Positions 16,981 to 25,170 of a DNA stretch of 64,000 nt are shown here, one piece after another. The translations under genes and the position numbers were made by a program. This DNA is from Trebonia sp963759545 (GTDB taxonomy: Bacteria; Actinomycetota; Actinomycetes; Streptosporangiales; Streptosporangiaceae): contig CAVXAB010000015.1 of assembly GCA_963759545.1 (NCBI GenBank), forward strand, positions 62,001-126,000. Direction: 5' to 3'. Numbering within the stretch: the first letter of the stretch is position 1; the number at the start of each line of letters is the position of its first letter. The notes beneath the pieces are model-generated. The model was not told the DNA's origin. It did not search any database and saw only the letters and a program-made list of their open reading frames with translations.

Positions 16981-19293
16981 GTGACTGCGCGCTCTCGTGA
17001 GCGGGGAAGCCACGCCGGCCGACCCCGCAATTACGGCTTGCCGTTCGCCGTTCCCGGGCTGTCCGGGCGCGGGACGCCGGGATCCTTTCTGAACGGCCGG
17101 CGATCGGCATCCGCTCCCGGCACGGCTCAGGCTCCCGCTTCGGCCGAGCTGTCGGGACCGGCGGGGACCCAGGAACCTGGCGCTGCGGGCCCGTGGCCGC
17201 CCGGTCCTGGTCCTGGTCCTGGTTTCGGTCCAGGCAACGTCCTGCCGCACCCGGCCGACGCGCCCGCGCAGCACCCGGGCGGCGCGCCCGCGCAGCACCC
17301 GGGCGGCGTTCCCCGCCAGAACGGTGCCCCGTATCCGGGCGGTGGCGTTCGCCCGGGGGGCCCGCAGCGTTCCGGCGGGGCGGGGCGCGGGCACGGCAGC
17401 CGGCACCGCAAGCCCGCGGAGCGGCGGTCCCTGCCATCCAAGAAGCAGCGGCTGGCGCTCGCGCTCGTGGTCGTCGCCGGCTTGCTCGGCTTTGGCTTCG
17501 CTGACGGCTTCGGCGGCGAAGGGTCACCGACCCCGACGGTCGCGAGCTTCTTGCTCGACTGGCAGACGGGCCATTACGCGGCGGCGGCCGCCCTCACCAA
17601 CGGTGCCACCACGCAGGTGAGCGCGCAGCTCGCGGCCGCTTACACCGACCTCAACGCGAGCAACTCGTTCCTCTCCATGGCGGGCGTCGAGCAGCACGGC
17701 GACACCGCGGTGGCCACCTTCAAGGCCACGGTGGACCTGGCGCAGGCGGGACAGCAGTGGTCTTACACCGGCCACTTCGGGCTGACCTCGAAGAACGGCC
17801 AGTGGGTCGTCGACTGGGCGCCAAACCTCATCAACCCGCGGCTCGGCGCGGGTGACCGGCTTGCCGTGGTGTCGACGTACGCGCCGCGAGCCGGCGTGCT
17901 TGACATGGACGGCCGGCCGCTTGTGGACCTCTCGGCGGACTACCGGATCGGCGTCTATCCGGGCAAGCTGAAGCACCCGGCCGCGACGGCGGCGAAGTTC
18001 AGCCAGGTCACCGGGCTGGACGAGCAGCAGGTGCTCGGGCAGATCGAGTCCGCGCCGCCAAGCGACTTCCTCCCGCTGCTCACGCTTGACGCGGACGGCT
18101 ACGGGTCGCTGTGGCCGAAGCTCGCCAAGGTCCCCGGCATGACCTACCAGCAGCAGAAGCAGCGACTGTTCGACTCCTCCGCCCAGGAGGTGGTCGGCCA
18201 GGTCGGCACGGAGAACTCAAGCGTGCTGCGCGAGGAAGGCGCGGCGTACCAGCCGGGCATGACCGTGGGGTTGACCGGTTTCGAGCAGGCCTTCCAGACC
18301 GAGCTGCTCGGCGTGCCGACGACCTCGGTCGTGGTGGTGAACGCGGCCGGGCACAGCGTGGCGACGCTCTGGAGTTCGTCGGGCGGCCGCGCCGGGACGC
18401 CGGTGCAGACCACGCTGAACACCCAGCAGCAGTCCGCCGCCGTGAACGCGCTCGAAGGCGCGGGCAACTCGGCGGAGATCGTCGCCCTCGACTGGAGCAG
18501 CGGGCAGATCCGCGTCCTCGCGTCGCATGAGGCGGGCAACGTGGCGCTGCCGGCCGGCGGGGCGCTCAACGCCAAGGTCGAGCCGGGCATGGCCTTCAGC
18601 ATCGTGTCCGCGGCGGCGCTGCTGTCCAGCGGCGTCGAGGCGAACCACCCGCTGCCGTGCGAGCCGGTGGCCGACGTCGGCGGCGTGACGTTCACCTACA
18701 CGCCCGCCACGACGAGCAGCGCGACGCTCGCCTCTGACTTCGCCGACGGCTGCGGCACCGCGTTCGCGAACATGTCGCGGACCCTGACTCCGCAGCAGCT
18801 CGCCAGCGCGGAACGGGGCTTCGGCATCGGCGCGTCCTGGCAGCTGCGGCTGCCGGCGTTCTCCGGCTCGGCCCCGACGGTGTCCGGCGAGGCGAATGTG
18901 GCCGCGCAGGCGACCGGCACCGGCGGCGTGCTGATGAGCCCGCTCGGCATGGCGACCGTGGCGGCCGAGGTCGCGGCGGGCGCCGGGCGCTCTCCCGTGC
19001 TCCTGCCGACCGACACGCCCGCCACCTGGCAGGCGCCGCTGGCCGGGACGCAGCTCGATGAGTTGCGGCAGCTGATGCGACTTGCCGTCACGAAGGGATC
19101 GGCGCAGGCGGCGAACCTCCCTGGCACCCCGGTGTACGGTCAGGCCGGCGTGGTCCCGTCGGGGAAGCACTCGTACCTGAGCTGGTTCGTCGGGTACCGG
19201 GGCAGCCTGGCCGTCGCCGTGCTCGAGACGGGCAGCACTGCCTCGCAGGCGGCCGCGGCCCTGGCCGGGAGCTTCCTCAAGGCCGCCGGCTGA
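16981..19293 (+). CDS. Membrane PBP/transpeptidase homologue lacking all catalytic motifs
   Basis: A 770-residue protein: a Pro/Gly-rich cytoplasmic N-terminus (1-150, with two exact 24-bp repeats), one membrane helix (157-177), an NTF2-like MecA_N-type domain (about 185-290), a dimerisation-type region (about 295-440) and a transpeptidase-fold C-terminus. The three active-site motifs are degenerate. Where SxxK is expected the sequence is M537-A-F-S540 (EPGMAFSIVSAAALL); SxN is G590-C-G592 (DGCGTAFANM); KTG is Q721-A-G723 (VYGQAGV). The surrounding fold (SYLSWFVGYRGSLAVAVLE) is preserved. It cannot form an acyl-enzyme by the known mechanism and is probably a scaffold or regulator. GTG 16981 follows GGAGG. 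It closes the ftsEX-smpB run. Confidence 0.88.
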   Translation: MTARSRERGSHAGRPRNYGLPFAVPGLSGRGTPGSFLNGRRSASAPGTAQAPASAELSGPAGTQEPGAAGPWPPGPGPGPGFGPGNVLPHPADAPAQHPGGAPAQHPGGVPRQNGAPYPGGGVRPGGPQRSGGAGRGHGSRHRKPAERRSLPSKKQRLALALVVVAGLLGFGFADGFGGEGSPTPTVASFLLDWQTGHYAAAAALTNGATTQVSAQLAAAYTDLNASNSFLSMAGVEQHGDTAVATFKATVDLAQAGQQWSYTGHFGLTSKNGQWVVDWAPNLINPRLGAGDRLAVVSTYAPRAGVLDMDGRPLVDLSADYRIGVYPGKLKHPAATAAKFSQVTGLDEQQVLGQIESAPPSDFLPLLTLDADGYGSLWPKLAKVPGMTYQQQKQRLFDSSAQEVVGQVGTENSSVLREEGAAYQPGMTVGLTGFEQAFQTELLGVPTTSVVVVNAAGHSVATLWSSSGGRAGTPVQTTLNTQQQSAAVNALEGAGNSAEIVALDWSSGQIRVLASHEAGNVALPAGGALNAKVEPGMAFSIVSAAALLSSGVEANHPLPCEPVADVGGVTFTYTPATTSSATLASDFADGCGTAFANMSRTLTPQQLASAERGFGIGASWQLRLPAFSGSAPTVSGEANVAAQATGTGGVLMSPLGMATVAAEVAAGAGRSPVLLPTDTPATWQAPLAGTQLDELRQLMRLAVTKGSAQAANLPGTPVYGQAGVVPSGKHSYLSWFVGYRGSLAVAVLETGSTASQAAAALAGSFLKAAG
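17260..17307. repeat. Two exact 24-bp tandem repeats in the PBP-like gene
   Basis: Two identical 24-base units (17260-17283 and 17284-17307) encode APAQHPGG twice in the cytoplasmic Pro-rich tail. Confidence 0.85.
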
Positions 19294-19332
19294 CCCTGTG
19301 TTAGCCCGGGGGGCGACCCCCGGACCCCCGGT

Positions 19333-19392
19333 GTCGGCCCCGACGGGCCTGATCGCAAAAACCGCGATCGTATCAGGCCCGCCGAGGCCGAC
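19333..19392. repeat. Dispersed palindrome family P3, copy 1
   Basis: A long imperfect inverted repeat starting GTCGGCCCCGACGGGCC and ending GGCCCGCCGAGGCCGAC, with the core CTGATCGCAAAAACCGCGAT. It is preceded by a G/C-run leader (GGGGGGCGACCCCCGGAC). The same core and architecture recur at 33184-33243 with different but self-complementary arms. It follows the PBP-like gene and could also stop transcription. Confidence 0.75.
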
Positions 19393-19438
19393 AAGAGCTG
19401 CCGGATGACCCGAAGAACAAGAGTTGGGCATGTCCCGG

Positions 19439-19469
19439 TTGGCGCACACCCGCCGGGATGTGGCACACT
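19439..19469 (+). promoter_or_regulatory. Candidate promoter of the cimA leader
   Basis: TTGGCG (19439-19444) and CACACT (19464-19469) are separated by 19 bases. The -10 box ends 7 bases before GTG 19477, so the transcript would start at or next to that codon, giving a leaderless leader peptide. Confidence 0.4.
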
Positions 19470-19476
19470 AGCTTCC

Positions 19477-19629
19477 GTGACGACCCAGCTGATCATTATC
19501 GGCAGGCGCGTCGGCGAGCTACTCATGGCCTTGGCAGATTTAGCAAAGGCTCGTAGCGTGCCCGGGGGACGACCCCGGACCCCCGATGCCGGGCTTCGCC
19601 CGGCAGGATGGTGCCAGGGCAGGTGCTGA
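19477..19629 (+). CDS. Putative branched-chain leader peptide upstream of cimA
   Basis: The frame begins VTTQLIIIGRRVGELL, with three consecutive isoleucine codons (ATC ATT ATC), then Val and several Leu codons including the rare CTA and TTA. It resembles actinobacterial ilv/leu leader peptides in which Ile/Leu/Val codons are followed by G(K/R)RVG. The frame runs on to TGA 19627-19629, through repeat sequence. A strong terminator lies immediately downstream (19636-19666) and cimA, an isoleucine-pathway gene, follows. Ribosome-mediated attenuation is inferred. The peptide may not use the whole frame. Confidence 0.5.
   Translation: MTTQLIIIGRRVGELLMALADLAKARSVPGGRPRTPDAGLRPAGWCQGRC
19558..19605. 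repeat. Repeat family P4 (G/C-run leader plus TTCG hairpin), copy 1
   Basis: GGGGGACGACCCCGGACCCC is followed by a hairpin GCCGGGCTTCGCCCGGC. The same layout is found at 43557-43603, and the G/C-run part also precedes the P3 palindrome at about 19308. Here it lies between the cimA leader codons and the terminator and may take part in alternative folding. Confidence 0.6.
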
Positions 19630-19635
19630 CGCGCA

Positions 19636-19666
19636 GACCTCTCGCGTTCCGCGAGGGGTCTTTTTG
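19636..19666 (+). terminator. Intrinsic terminator or attenuator before cimA
   Basis: Arms GACCTCTCGCG (19636-19646) and CGCGAGGGGTC (19650-19660) pair over 11 bp with one G.U, closed by a three-base loop and followed by TTTTTGTTTG. It lies 58 bases before the cimA ATG and just after the putative leader peptide, so readthrough would control cimA. Confidence 0.85.
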
Positions 19667-19723
19667 TTTGCTCTGAAACGCGACGGCCGCCACCAACACG
19701 ACACGGAAGAAACGGAAGCGACG

Positions 19724-21313
19724 ATGCTCGACGACCAGTTCCACGTCTACGACACCACCTTGCGCGACGGCGCGCAGCAGGAGGGCCTGAACCTCACGGT
19801 TGCCGACAAGCTGGTGATCGCGAGGCACCTGGACCGGCTCGGCGTCGGCTTCATTGAGGGCGGCTGGCCGGGGGCGATTCCGAAGGACACCGAGTTCTTC
19901 CGCCGCGCGCAGACCGAGCTTGACCTGCGGCACGCGACGCTGGCGGCGTTCGGCTCGACGCGTAAGGCGGGTGTTGCCGCCGCCGATGACGCCCAGGTGG
20001 CCGCCCTGCGCGAGTCACGCGCCCCCGTCGTCACGCTGGTCGCCAAGAGCCACGACCGTCACGTGGAGCTGGCCCTGCGGACCACGCTCGACGAGAACCT
20101 CGCGATGATCGCGGACACCGTGCGGCACCTGACCGAAGAGGGCCAGCGGGTCTTCCTCGACGCCGAGCACTTCTTCGACGGCTACAAGGCCAATCCCGCG
20201 TACGCGCTTGAGTGCGTCCGCGCCGCCGCCGAGGCGGGAGCGTCCGTGATCGCGCTGTGCGACACCAACGGCGGCATGATGCCGACCGAGCTTGGCGACA
20301 TCGTCCACGCGGTCGTGTCGGGGACCGCGGCGCGCGTCGGCATCCACTGCCACGACGACACCGGCTGCGGCGTCGCGAACACCCTGGTCGCCGTCGAGGC
20401 GGGCGCCACCCACGTGCAAGGCACCGCCAACGGCTACGGCGAGCGCGCAGGCAACGCGAACCTGTTCAGCGTGGTCGCCGGGCTGCAGCTGAAGAAGGGC
20501 AAGGTCGTACTCGACGGCGCGGGCATCACGGAGATGACGCGGATCGCGCACGCGATCAGCGAGGTCACCAACGTCACGCCGGACAGCCACCAGCCGTACG
20601 TCGGCCTGTCTGCCTTCGCGCACAAGGCCGGGCTGCACGCCTCGGCGATCAGGGTCGACCCGATGCTCTACCAGCACATCGACCCCGAGCTGGTCGGCAA
20701 CGACATGCGGATGCTCGTCTCCGACATGGCTGGCCGCGCCTCCGTGGAGCTCAAGGGCCGCGAGCTCGGCTTCGACCTGTCCGGCGACAAGGAGGTCATC
20801 GGCCGGGTCACCGACAAGGTCAAGTCGCTTGAGGCCACGGGGTACTCCTTCGAGGCGGCCGACGCGAGCTTCGAGCTGCTGCTGCGCGACGAGCTCGCGG
20901 GGGAGCGCAGGCGGCACTTCACCGTGGAGTCCTGGCGGGTGATCGTGGAGCAGCGCGAGGACGGCGTCGTCACCAGCGAGGCCACCGTGCGCCTTGAGGC
21001 CAAGGGCGAGCGCGTCGTCGCGGTCGGCGAGGGCAACGGCCCGGTGAACGCGCTCGACCGCGCCCTGCGCGCCGCGCTTGAGCAGACCTTCCCCGAGCTC
21101 GCCACCCTGGAGCTGACCGACTACAAGGTCCGCATCCTCGAAGGCTCGGCGGGCACCGGCGCGATCACCCGGGTGCTCATCGAGTCGAGCAACGCCGACG
21201 GCGACACCTGGTCGACGGTCGGCGTGGACGAGAACGTGATCTCCGCCTCCTGGCACGCCCTGGAAGAGGCGGTCACCTACGGCCTGCTGCGCGCGGGCCG
21301 CATCCCCGAATAA
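19724..21313 (+). CDS. cimA: Citramalate synthase
   Basis: CimA condenses acetyl-CoA and pyruvate to (R)-citramalate, the entry to the threonine-independent isoleucine route. The 529-residue protein is a HMGL-like TIM barrel with HVYDTTLRDGAQQEGL, the metal site IHCHDDTGCGVANTL and GTANGYGERAGNANL, a linker (GLSAFAHKAGLHASAI), and a C-terminal regulatory LeuA-type dimer domain. ATG 19724 follows GGAAG; the frame upstream contains the terminator and leader, so a longer start is excluded. Its length and motifs fit the TIGR00977-type enzyme rather than 2-isopropylmalate or homocitrate synthase. The leader and terminator suggest control by branched-chain amino acid supply. Confidence 0.9.
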   Translation: MLDDQFHVYDTTLRDGAQQEGLNLTVADKLVIARHLDRLGVGFIEGGWPGAIPKDTEFFRRAQTELDLRHATLAAFGSTRKAGVAAADDAQVAALRESRAPVVTLVAKSHDRHVELALRTTLDENLAMIADTVRHLTEEGQRVFLDAEHFFDGYKANPAYALECVRAAAEAGASVIALCDTNGGMMPTELGDIVHAVVSGTAARVGIHCHDDTGCGVANTLVAVEAGATHVQGTANGYGERAGNANLFSVVAGLQLKKGKVVLDGAGITEMTRIAHAISEVTNVTPDSHQPYVGLSAFAHKAGLHASAIRVDPMLYQHIDPELVGNDMRMLVSDMAGRASVELKGRELGFDLSGDKEVIGRVTDKVKSLEATGYSFEAADASFELLLRDELAGERRRHFTVESWRVIVEQREDGVVTSEATVRLEAKGERVVAVGEGNGPVNALDRALRAALEQTFPELATLELTDYKVRILEGSAGTGAITRVLIESSNADGDTWSTVGVDENVISASWHALEEAVTYGLLRAGRIPE

Positions 21314-21753
21314 GCCCTGAGGCGCGCTCCCGGAGCTCCGTCTACCCACGGCGCTCCGGTCCCGCCCTGCCCTTTGACTGGCTCACGAGGCACATCAGGG
21401 CACGGCGGACGCTGGTTGCCCGGCCCGCCCACAAGGCAGACCCGGGCGACGGCGACAGCCAGAACCACGGCGGACTCACCAGGCGCCCGTGGCTCGTTAA
21501 GGCTCGCGCGTCTCAGAAAAACCAAACAACCGCTAACTCCGAACGGATGCGCGCTTGCACCCGTCCGGCCAACTAGGACAGTGATGCGGGGCCGGCCGGT
21601 GGGCGCTCGCCTAGCTACTACCCCGAGGCCCGCACCCTCCCCGTGTGGCGTTGGGCTGGCTACCGGCCTAACGCCACACGGGGACAGGCGAGCCGTGACC
21701 AGAGTGGCGTCCACCGCGCCGGCGTGCCGGCGATTCGCCGGTATTGTGGCCTA
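21314..21753. other. 440-base gap with palindrome P2
   Basis: No gene is supported between cimA and the MFS gene. The P2 palindrome (21639-21683) is the main feature. TATTGT at 21742-21747 lies 7 bases before GTG 21754 and could be a -10 box for a leaderless MFS transcript, without a clear -35. Confidence 0.45.
21639..21683. repeat. Dispersed palindrome family P2, copy 1
   Basis: CCCCGTGTGGCGTTGGGC (21639-21656) faces GGCCTAACGCCACACGGGG (21665-21683). The second copy at 52278-52325 shares the outer 14-18 bases of both arms exactly. It lies between same-strand genes. Confidence 0.85.
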
Positions 21754-23108
21754 GTGCGTAATTCTGGCCAGCCGGCGGCCTCGGCCGAGGCCAGAGGCAG
21801 CAGACGGAAATGGCAGCGCGGGGCCATCGGACCCGCGCGCTTTGCGATCTCGGCGCATTTCCTGGTCATGGGGCTGACCGGCGGGGTGTGGATGGCGCGC
21901 GTCCCTTCCGCCAAGTCACAGGTGCACCTGTCCGACGGGACCCTCGGCGTCGCGCTCCTCGCGGTTCCCGTCGGGCTTGTGCTCGGCGCGGCCCTGGCGG
22001 AGCGGCTCGTCGACCGCGTGGGCAGCCGCGTGCTCTGCCGGATCTGCGGCGTCGGCAGTTGCGTGGCGATCGTGACCCCTGGCCTGGCCCACACCCTGCC
22101 CGAGTTGATGGCGGGGCTGTTCGTCATCGGCGTGGTCGGCGGAACCCTCGACGTCGCGCAGAACGCCCAGGGCGTCCGCGTCGAGGCCGCCTACGCCAGG
22201 CCGGTGATGACGTCGATGCACGCCTTCTACAGCCTCGGCGCCATCCTCGGCTCGCTGGCCGGCGGCGGCCTCGCCTGGGCAGGCGTCGCGCTGCTCCCCT
22301 CGCTGGCCGCCGTCGGCGTGGTCGGCGCGCTCATCGACGGCACCGCGGGCCCGTGGCTCCTCGCGGGCAAGCCAGCCCCCGCCGCGCCCGACCGCCCCCG
22401 CCGCGCCCCGACCTCGCCGCGCCCGACCTCGTTGGCCCTGCCCTCGGCGGCCCTGCGCTTGTTGACGCCAGCCTCGTCGGCCGGGAGCACGCCACCCCGG
22501 ACGCGAGGCGGCGGGTGCGGCGCCTCGTCCTGGCGCTCGGCGTGCTCGGTGTGTGCGGCCTGGTGGGAGAGGGCGCGGCGGGCGACTGGTCGGCCGTCTA
22601 CCTCAAGGACAACCTGGGCACCAGCGCAGGTTTCGCCGCCCTCGGCTTCGCCGCGTTCTCGGTCACGATGACCCTTGGCCGCGCAGTCGGCGACCGGCTC
22701 ATCCGCAGGTTCGGCGTGGTCTCCGTCATCCGGGTCTGCGGCCTGATCGCGACCGCCGGCCTCACGCTGGCCCTTGCCACGCCGGTCCCGGCCGTCGCCA
22801 TCGCGGGCTTCACCGCTTTCGGCGCGGGCCTGTCCATCGTCGTCCCCCAGGTCTTCGCGGCTGGCGGCCGCGCCGACCCGTTCCGCCCGGGCTCCGGCCT
22901 GGCCAGGGTCGTCGGCCTCGGCTACACCGGCATGGCCGCGGGCCCGGCGATCATCGGCCTGGTAGCCAACAACATCGGCCTGCACCTGGCCCTCCTCATC
23001 CCCCTCGCGCTAGCCGCCTGGATCGCGGTCGCCGCCCCGGCCCTGCGCGCCTCCGAGGCCCTCAGCCAAGACCCCCGCCTTGCCCAAGCGACCAAGGCCA
23101 ACGTCTGA
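21754..23108 (+). pseudogene. MFS transporter interrupted by a frameshift
   Basis: The N-terminal six helices are read from GTG 21754 (RFAISAHFLVMGLTGGVWMARVPSAK, then RPVMTSMHAFYSLGAILGSL) to about 22380. The C-terminal six helices (LVLALGVLGVCGLVGEGAAG to LLIPLALAAWIAVAAPAL) are read in another frame from about 22430 to TGA 23108. The break lies in the Pro/Ala-rich loop between helices 6 and 7, in a stretch with several C-runs (22376-22380, 22395-22399, 22406-22409). Moving between frames needs a net change of -1 or +2. The family is YbjJ-like MFS; the substrate is unknown. Both halves are well conserved, which argues for sequence error or very recent damage. Confidence 0.75.
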
Positions 23109-23216
23109 CCCGGCTACGGGGTAAAGGGACGCGAACGAGACGCAAGCCACGCACTCGTCCGGAAGAACGCGCGGACCCGTGCGCACGCCTGACGGCCGCG
23201 GGCATACCTTAAGCAC

Positions 23217-23462
23217 ATGGACGACAAAGAGATCATGTCGCGGATCACTGAGCTGATCGACACCGAGCACGAGCTGCGAAGCCAGCTCCAGCGGGGCGAG
23301 CTGAGCACGGAACAGGAGCGGGAGCGTCTTCGTTCGACTGAACAGGCGCTTGACCAGTGCTGGGATTTGCTGCGCCAGCGCCGGGCCAAGCGGGAGTTCG
23401 GGGAGCGCCCGGAAGATGCGGCCGCCCGGCCGGTGTCTGAGGTGGAGGGATATCAGCAGTAA
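23217..23462 (+). CDS. DUF2630 family protein
   Basis: An 81-residue, highly charged, helical protein: ITELIDTEHELRSQLQRGEL then LRSTEQALDQCWDLLRQRRA, ending VSEVEGYQQ. This is the DUF2630 signature, a family of unknown function widespread in actinobacteria. It has no membrane segment and probably forms a helical hairpin. TACCTT lies 6-7 bases before ATG 23217, suggesting a leaderless message. The FAH-family gene follows after 100 bases. Confidence 0.88.
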   Translation: MDDKEIMSRITELIDTEHELRSQLQRGELSTEQERERLRSTEQALDQCWDLLRQRRAKREFGERPEDAAARPVSEVEGYQQ

Positions 23463-23561
23463 TCCCTAGGGGGACCCCCGTTCCCCGGGCACGAGCCGCG
23501 GCGTTTCTCAGTTCGGTTTGGCGCAAGTAGGCTCGAAAGCGACAGCGAGCAAAGGAGCATC

Positions 23562-24362
23562 GTGCGTATCGCGAGGTTCGCCAAGGGCGACGGCGTGGCC
23601 TATGGCGTGGTTGAGGGTGAGAGTGAGAGCGGCCAGTCGCAGACGATCGCGGAGCTGTACGGCCACCCGTTCGGGGTCGACCCGGCGGGCGTGCAGTTCA
23701 CCGGGAACCGTTACCCCCTCGCCGAGGTGCGGCTGCTTGCCCCGGTGCTGCCGTCCAAGGTGGTAGCGGTCGGCAAGAACTACGCCGAGCACGTCAAGGA
23801 GATGGGCGGCACAGAACTGCCCGCCGAGCCGATCTTGTTCCTCAAGCCGTCCACGTCGGTGACCGGCCCCGGTGACCGCATCGCCTACCCGGTGAAGATC
23901 ACCGACCGGGTGGACTATGAGGGAGAGCTTGCCGTAATCATCGGCAGGCTGTGCCGGGACGTGCCCAGGGAGCGGGCGGCCGATGTCATCTTCGGCTACG
24001 CCTGCGCCAACGACGTGACCGCCAGGGACCTCCAGCTCAAGGACGGGCAGTGGACGCGGGCGAAGGGCTTCGACACGTTCTGCCCGCTCGGGCCGTGGAT
24101 GGAGACCGGTGCCGACCCCGCCGACCTGGGCATCACCACGACGGTCAACGGCGCGGTCAAGCAGCACGCGCGCACGTCTGAGCTGCTGTGGGACGTGCCG
24201 TCGCTGGTCGAGTACGTGTCGTCGGTGATGACCCTGCTGCCAGGCGACGTGCTGCTGACCGGTACCCCGGAGGGCGTCGGCCCGCTGACCGACGGCGACG
24301 AGGTATCGGTGACGGTCGAGTCGATCGGGACGCTGACCAACCGGGTAGTGATCAGGGACTGA
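23562..24362 (+). CDS. Fumarylacetoacetate hydrolase family protein
   Basis: A 266-residue protein with the FAH-family metal-binding layout: KVVAVGKNYAEHVKEMG, then the acidic metal ligands in VDYEGELAVIIGR, then YACANDVTARDLQ and GDVLLTGTPEGVGPL. Family members include hydratases, isomerases and oxaloacetate decarboxylases, so the substrate is undecided. GTG 23562 follows AAAGGAG. In many actinobacteria this gene precedes gltX; here it runs tail-to-tail into the ABC operon, overlapping dppF by 11 bases. Confidence 0.9.
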   Translation: MRIARFAKGDGVAYGVVEGESESGQSQTIAELYGHPFGVDPAGVQFTGNRYPLAEVRLLAPVLPSKVVAVGKNYAEHVKEMGGTELPAEPILFLKPSTSVTGPGDRIAYPVKITDRVDYEGELAVIIGRLCRDVPRERAADVIFGYACANDVTARDLQLKDGQWTRAKGFDTFCPLGPWMETGADPADLGITTTVNGAVKQHARTSELLWDVPSLVEYVSSVMTLLPGDVLLTGTPEGVGPLTDGDEVSVTVESIGTLTNRVVIRD

Positions 24363-25170
24363 CGTCGGACGCGGAGAGCAACTCCCTGGTGTAGGGGTGA
24401 CTGGGTGACCGGAAGACCTGCTCGCGGGCGCCGGCCTCGACGATCTCACCTCCCCGCATGACCGCAATCCGGTCGCAGAGGTAGTGCACGACCGCGAGGT
24501 TGTGCGAGATGAACAGGCAGGAGAAGCCGAGGTCGCGCTGCAGGTCGGCGAACTGGTTGAGGATGGCGGCCTGCACCGAGACGTCGAGCGCCGAGGTGGG
24601 CTCATCTGCCACCAGCAGCAGCGGCCGGGCGATCAGGGACCTGGCCAGCCCGACCCGCTGCCGCTGACCGCCGGATAGTTCATGCGGGTAGCTGCCGCGC
24701 AGCTGCGCGGAAAGGCCGACCTGGGCCAGCATCTCGTCCACCTCGGCGTTGAGCTTCCGTCGTGACGTCGGCCGCAGGTGCCGCTGGGCGCGGAGCGGGG
24801 CGGCGACGATGTCGGCGACCTTCATCCGGGGATTCAGCGACGAATAGGGATCCTGGAACACCATGTGCATCTTGGGCCGCAGTGGCGTGAGCTTGCGCCG
24901 GGGCAGGTGCGTGATGTCGGCCCCGTCGAGGGCGATCGCGCCGGCGTCCGGTTCGAGCAGGCGCAGCACGCAGTGCGCCACGGTGGTCTTCCCGCTGCCG
25001 GACTCCCCGACGAGGCCGACGATCTCGCCGCGCCCGATCGTCAGGTCGACGCCCGCCACCGCGTGCACCGCGCCGCCGCCGGCCGAGCGGGGCACGCGGA
25101 ACGCCTTGCGCAGCCCAGTCACCGTGAGCGCCGGGCACTCCGCGCTTGTGTTCGTGTCGCTCGCGTTCAT
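24352..25170 (-). CDS. Oligopeptide/dipeptide-type ABC transporter ATPase (DppF-like)
   Basis: A 272-residue ATPase with Walker A GESGSGKTT, the Q-loop MVFQDPYSSLNPRM, signature LSGGQRQRVGLARS, Walker B LLLVADEPTSALD and switch His in FISHNLAVVHYL. Its 3' end is short of the usual extra zinc-ribbon C-terminus but ends with the DppF-type SHPYTRELL. It is the last gene of a leftward operon and overlaps the preceding ATPase stop by 4 bases. Confidence 0.93.
   Translation of the reverse strand: MNASDTNTSAECPALTVTGLRKAFRVPRSAGGGAVHAVAGVDLTIGRGEIVGLVGESGSGKTTVAHCVLRLLEPDAGAIALDGADITHLPRRKLTPLRPKMHMVFQDPYSSLNPRMKVADIVAAPLRAQRHLRPTSRRKLNAEVDEMLAQVGLSAQLRGSYPHELSGGQRQRVGLARSLIARPLLLVADEPTSALDVSVQAAILNQFADLQRDLGFSCLFISHNLAVVHYLCDRIAVMRGGEIVEAGAREQVFRSPSHPYTRELLSASDVSP

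Noticed and set aside
19477..19723. T-box riboswitch upstream of cimA
   Set aside because: The conserved T-box antiterminator sequence and the specifier-loop layout are absent; a leader peptide explains the Ile codons better.
21754..23108. Two separate half-transporters
   Set aside because: The second half has no start codon or ribosome site of its own near the break, and the two halves join exactly as one 12-helix MFS protein.
23468..23490. Possible further P4 copy after DUF2630
   Set aside because: Only the G/C-run part (AGGGGGACCCCCGTTCCCC) is similar and there is no TTCG hairpin.
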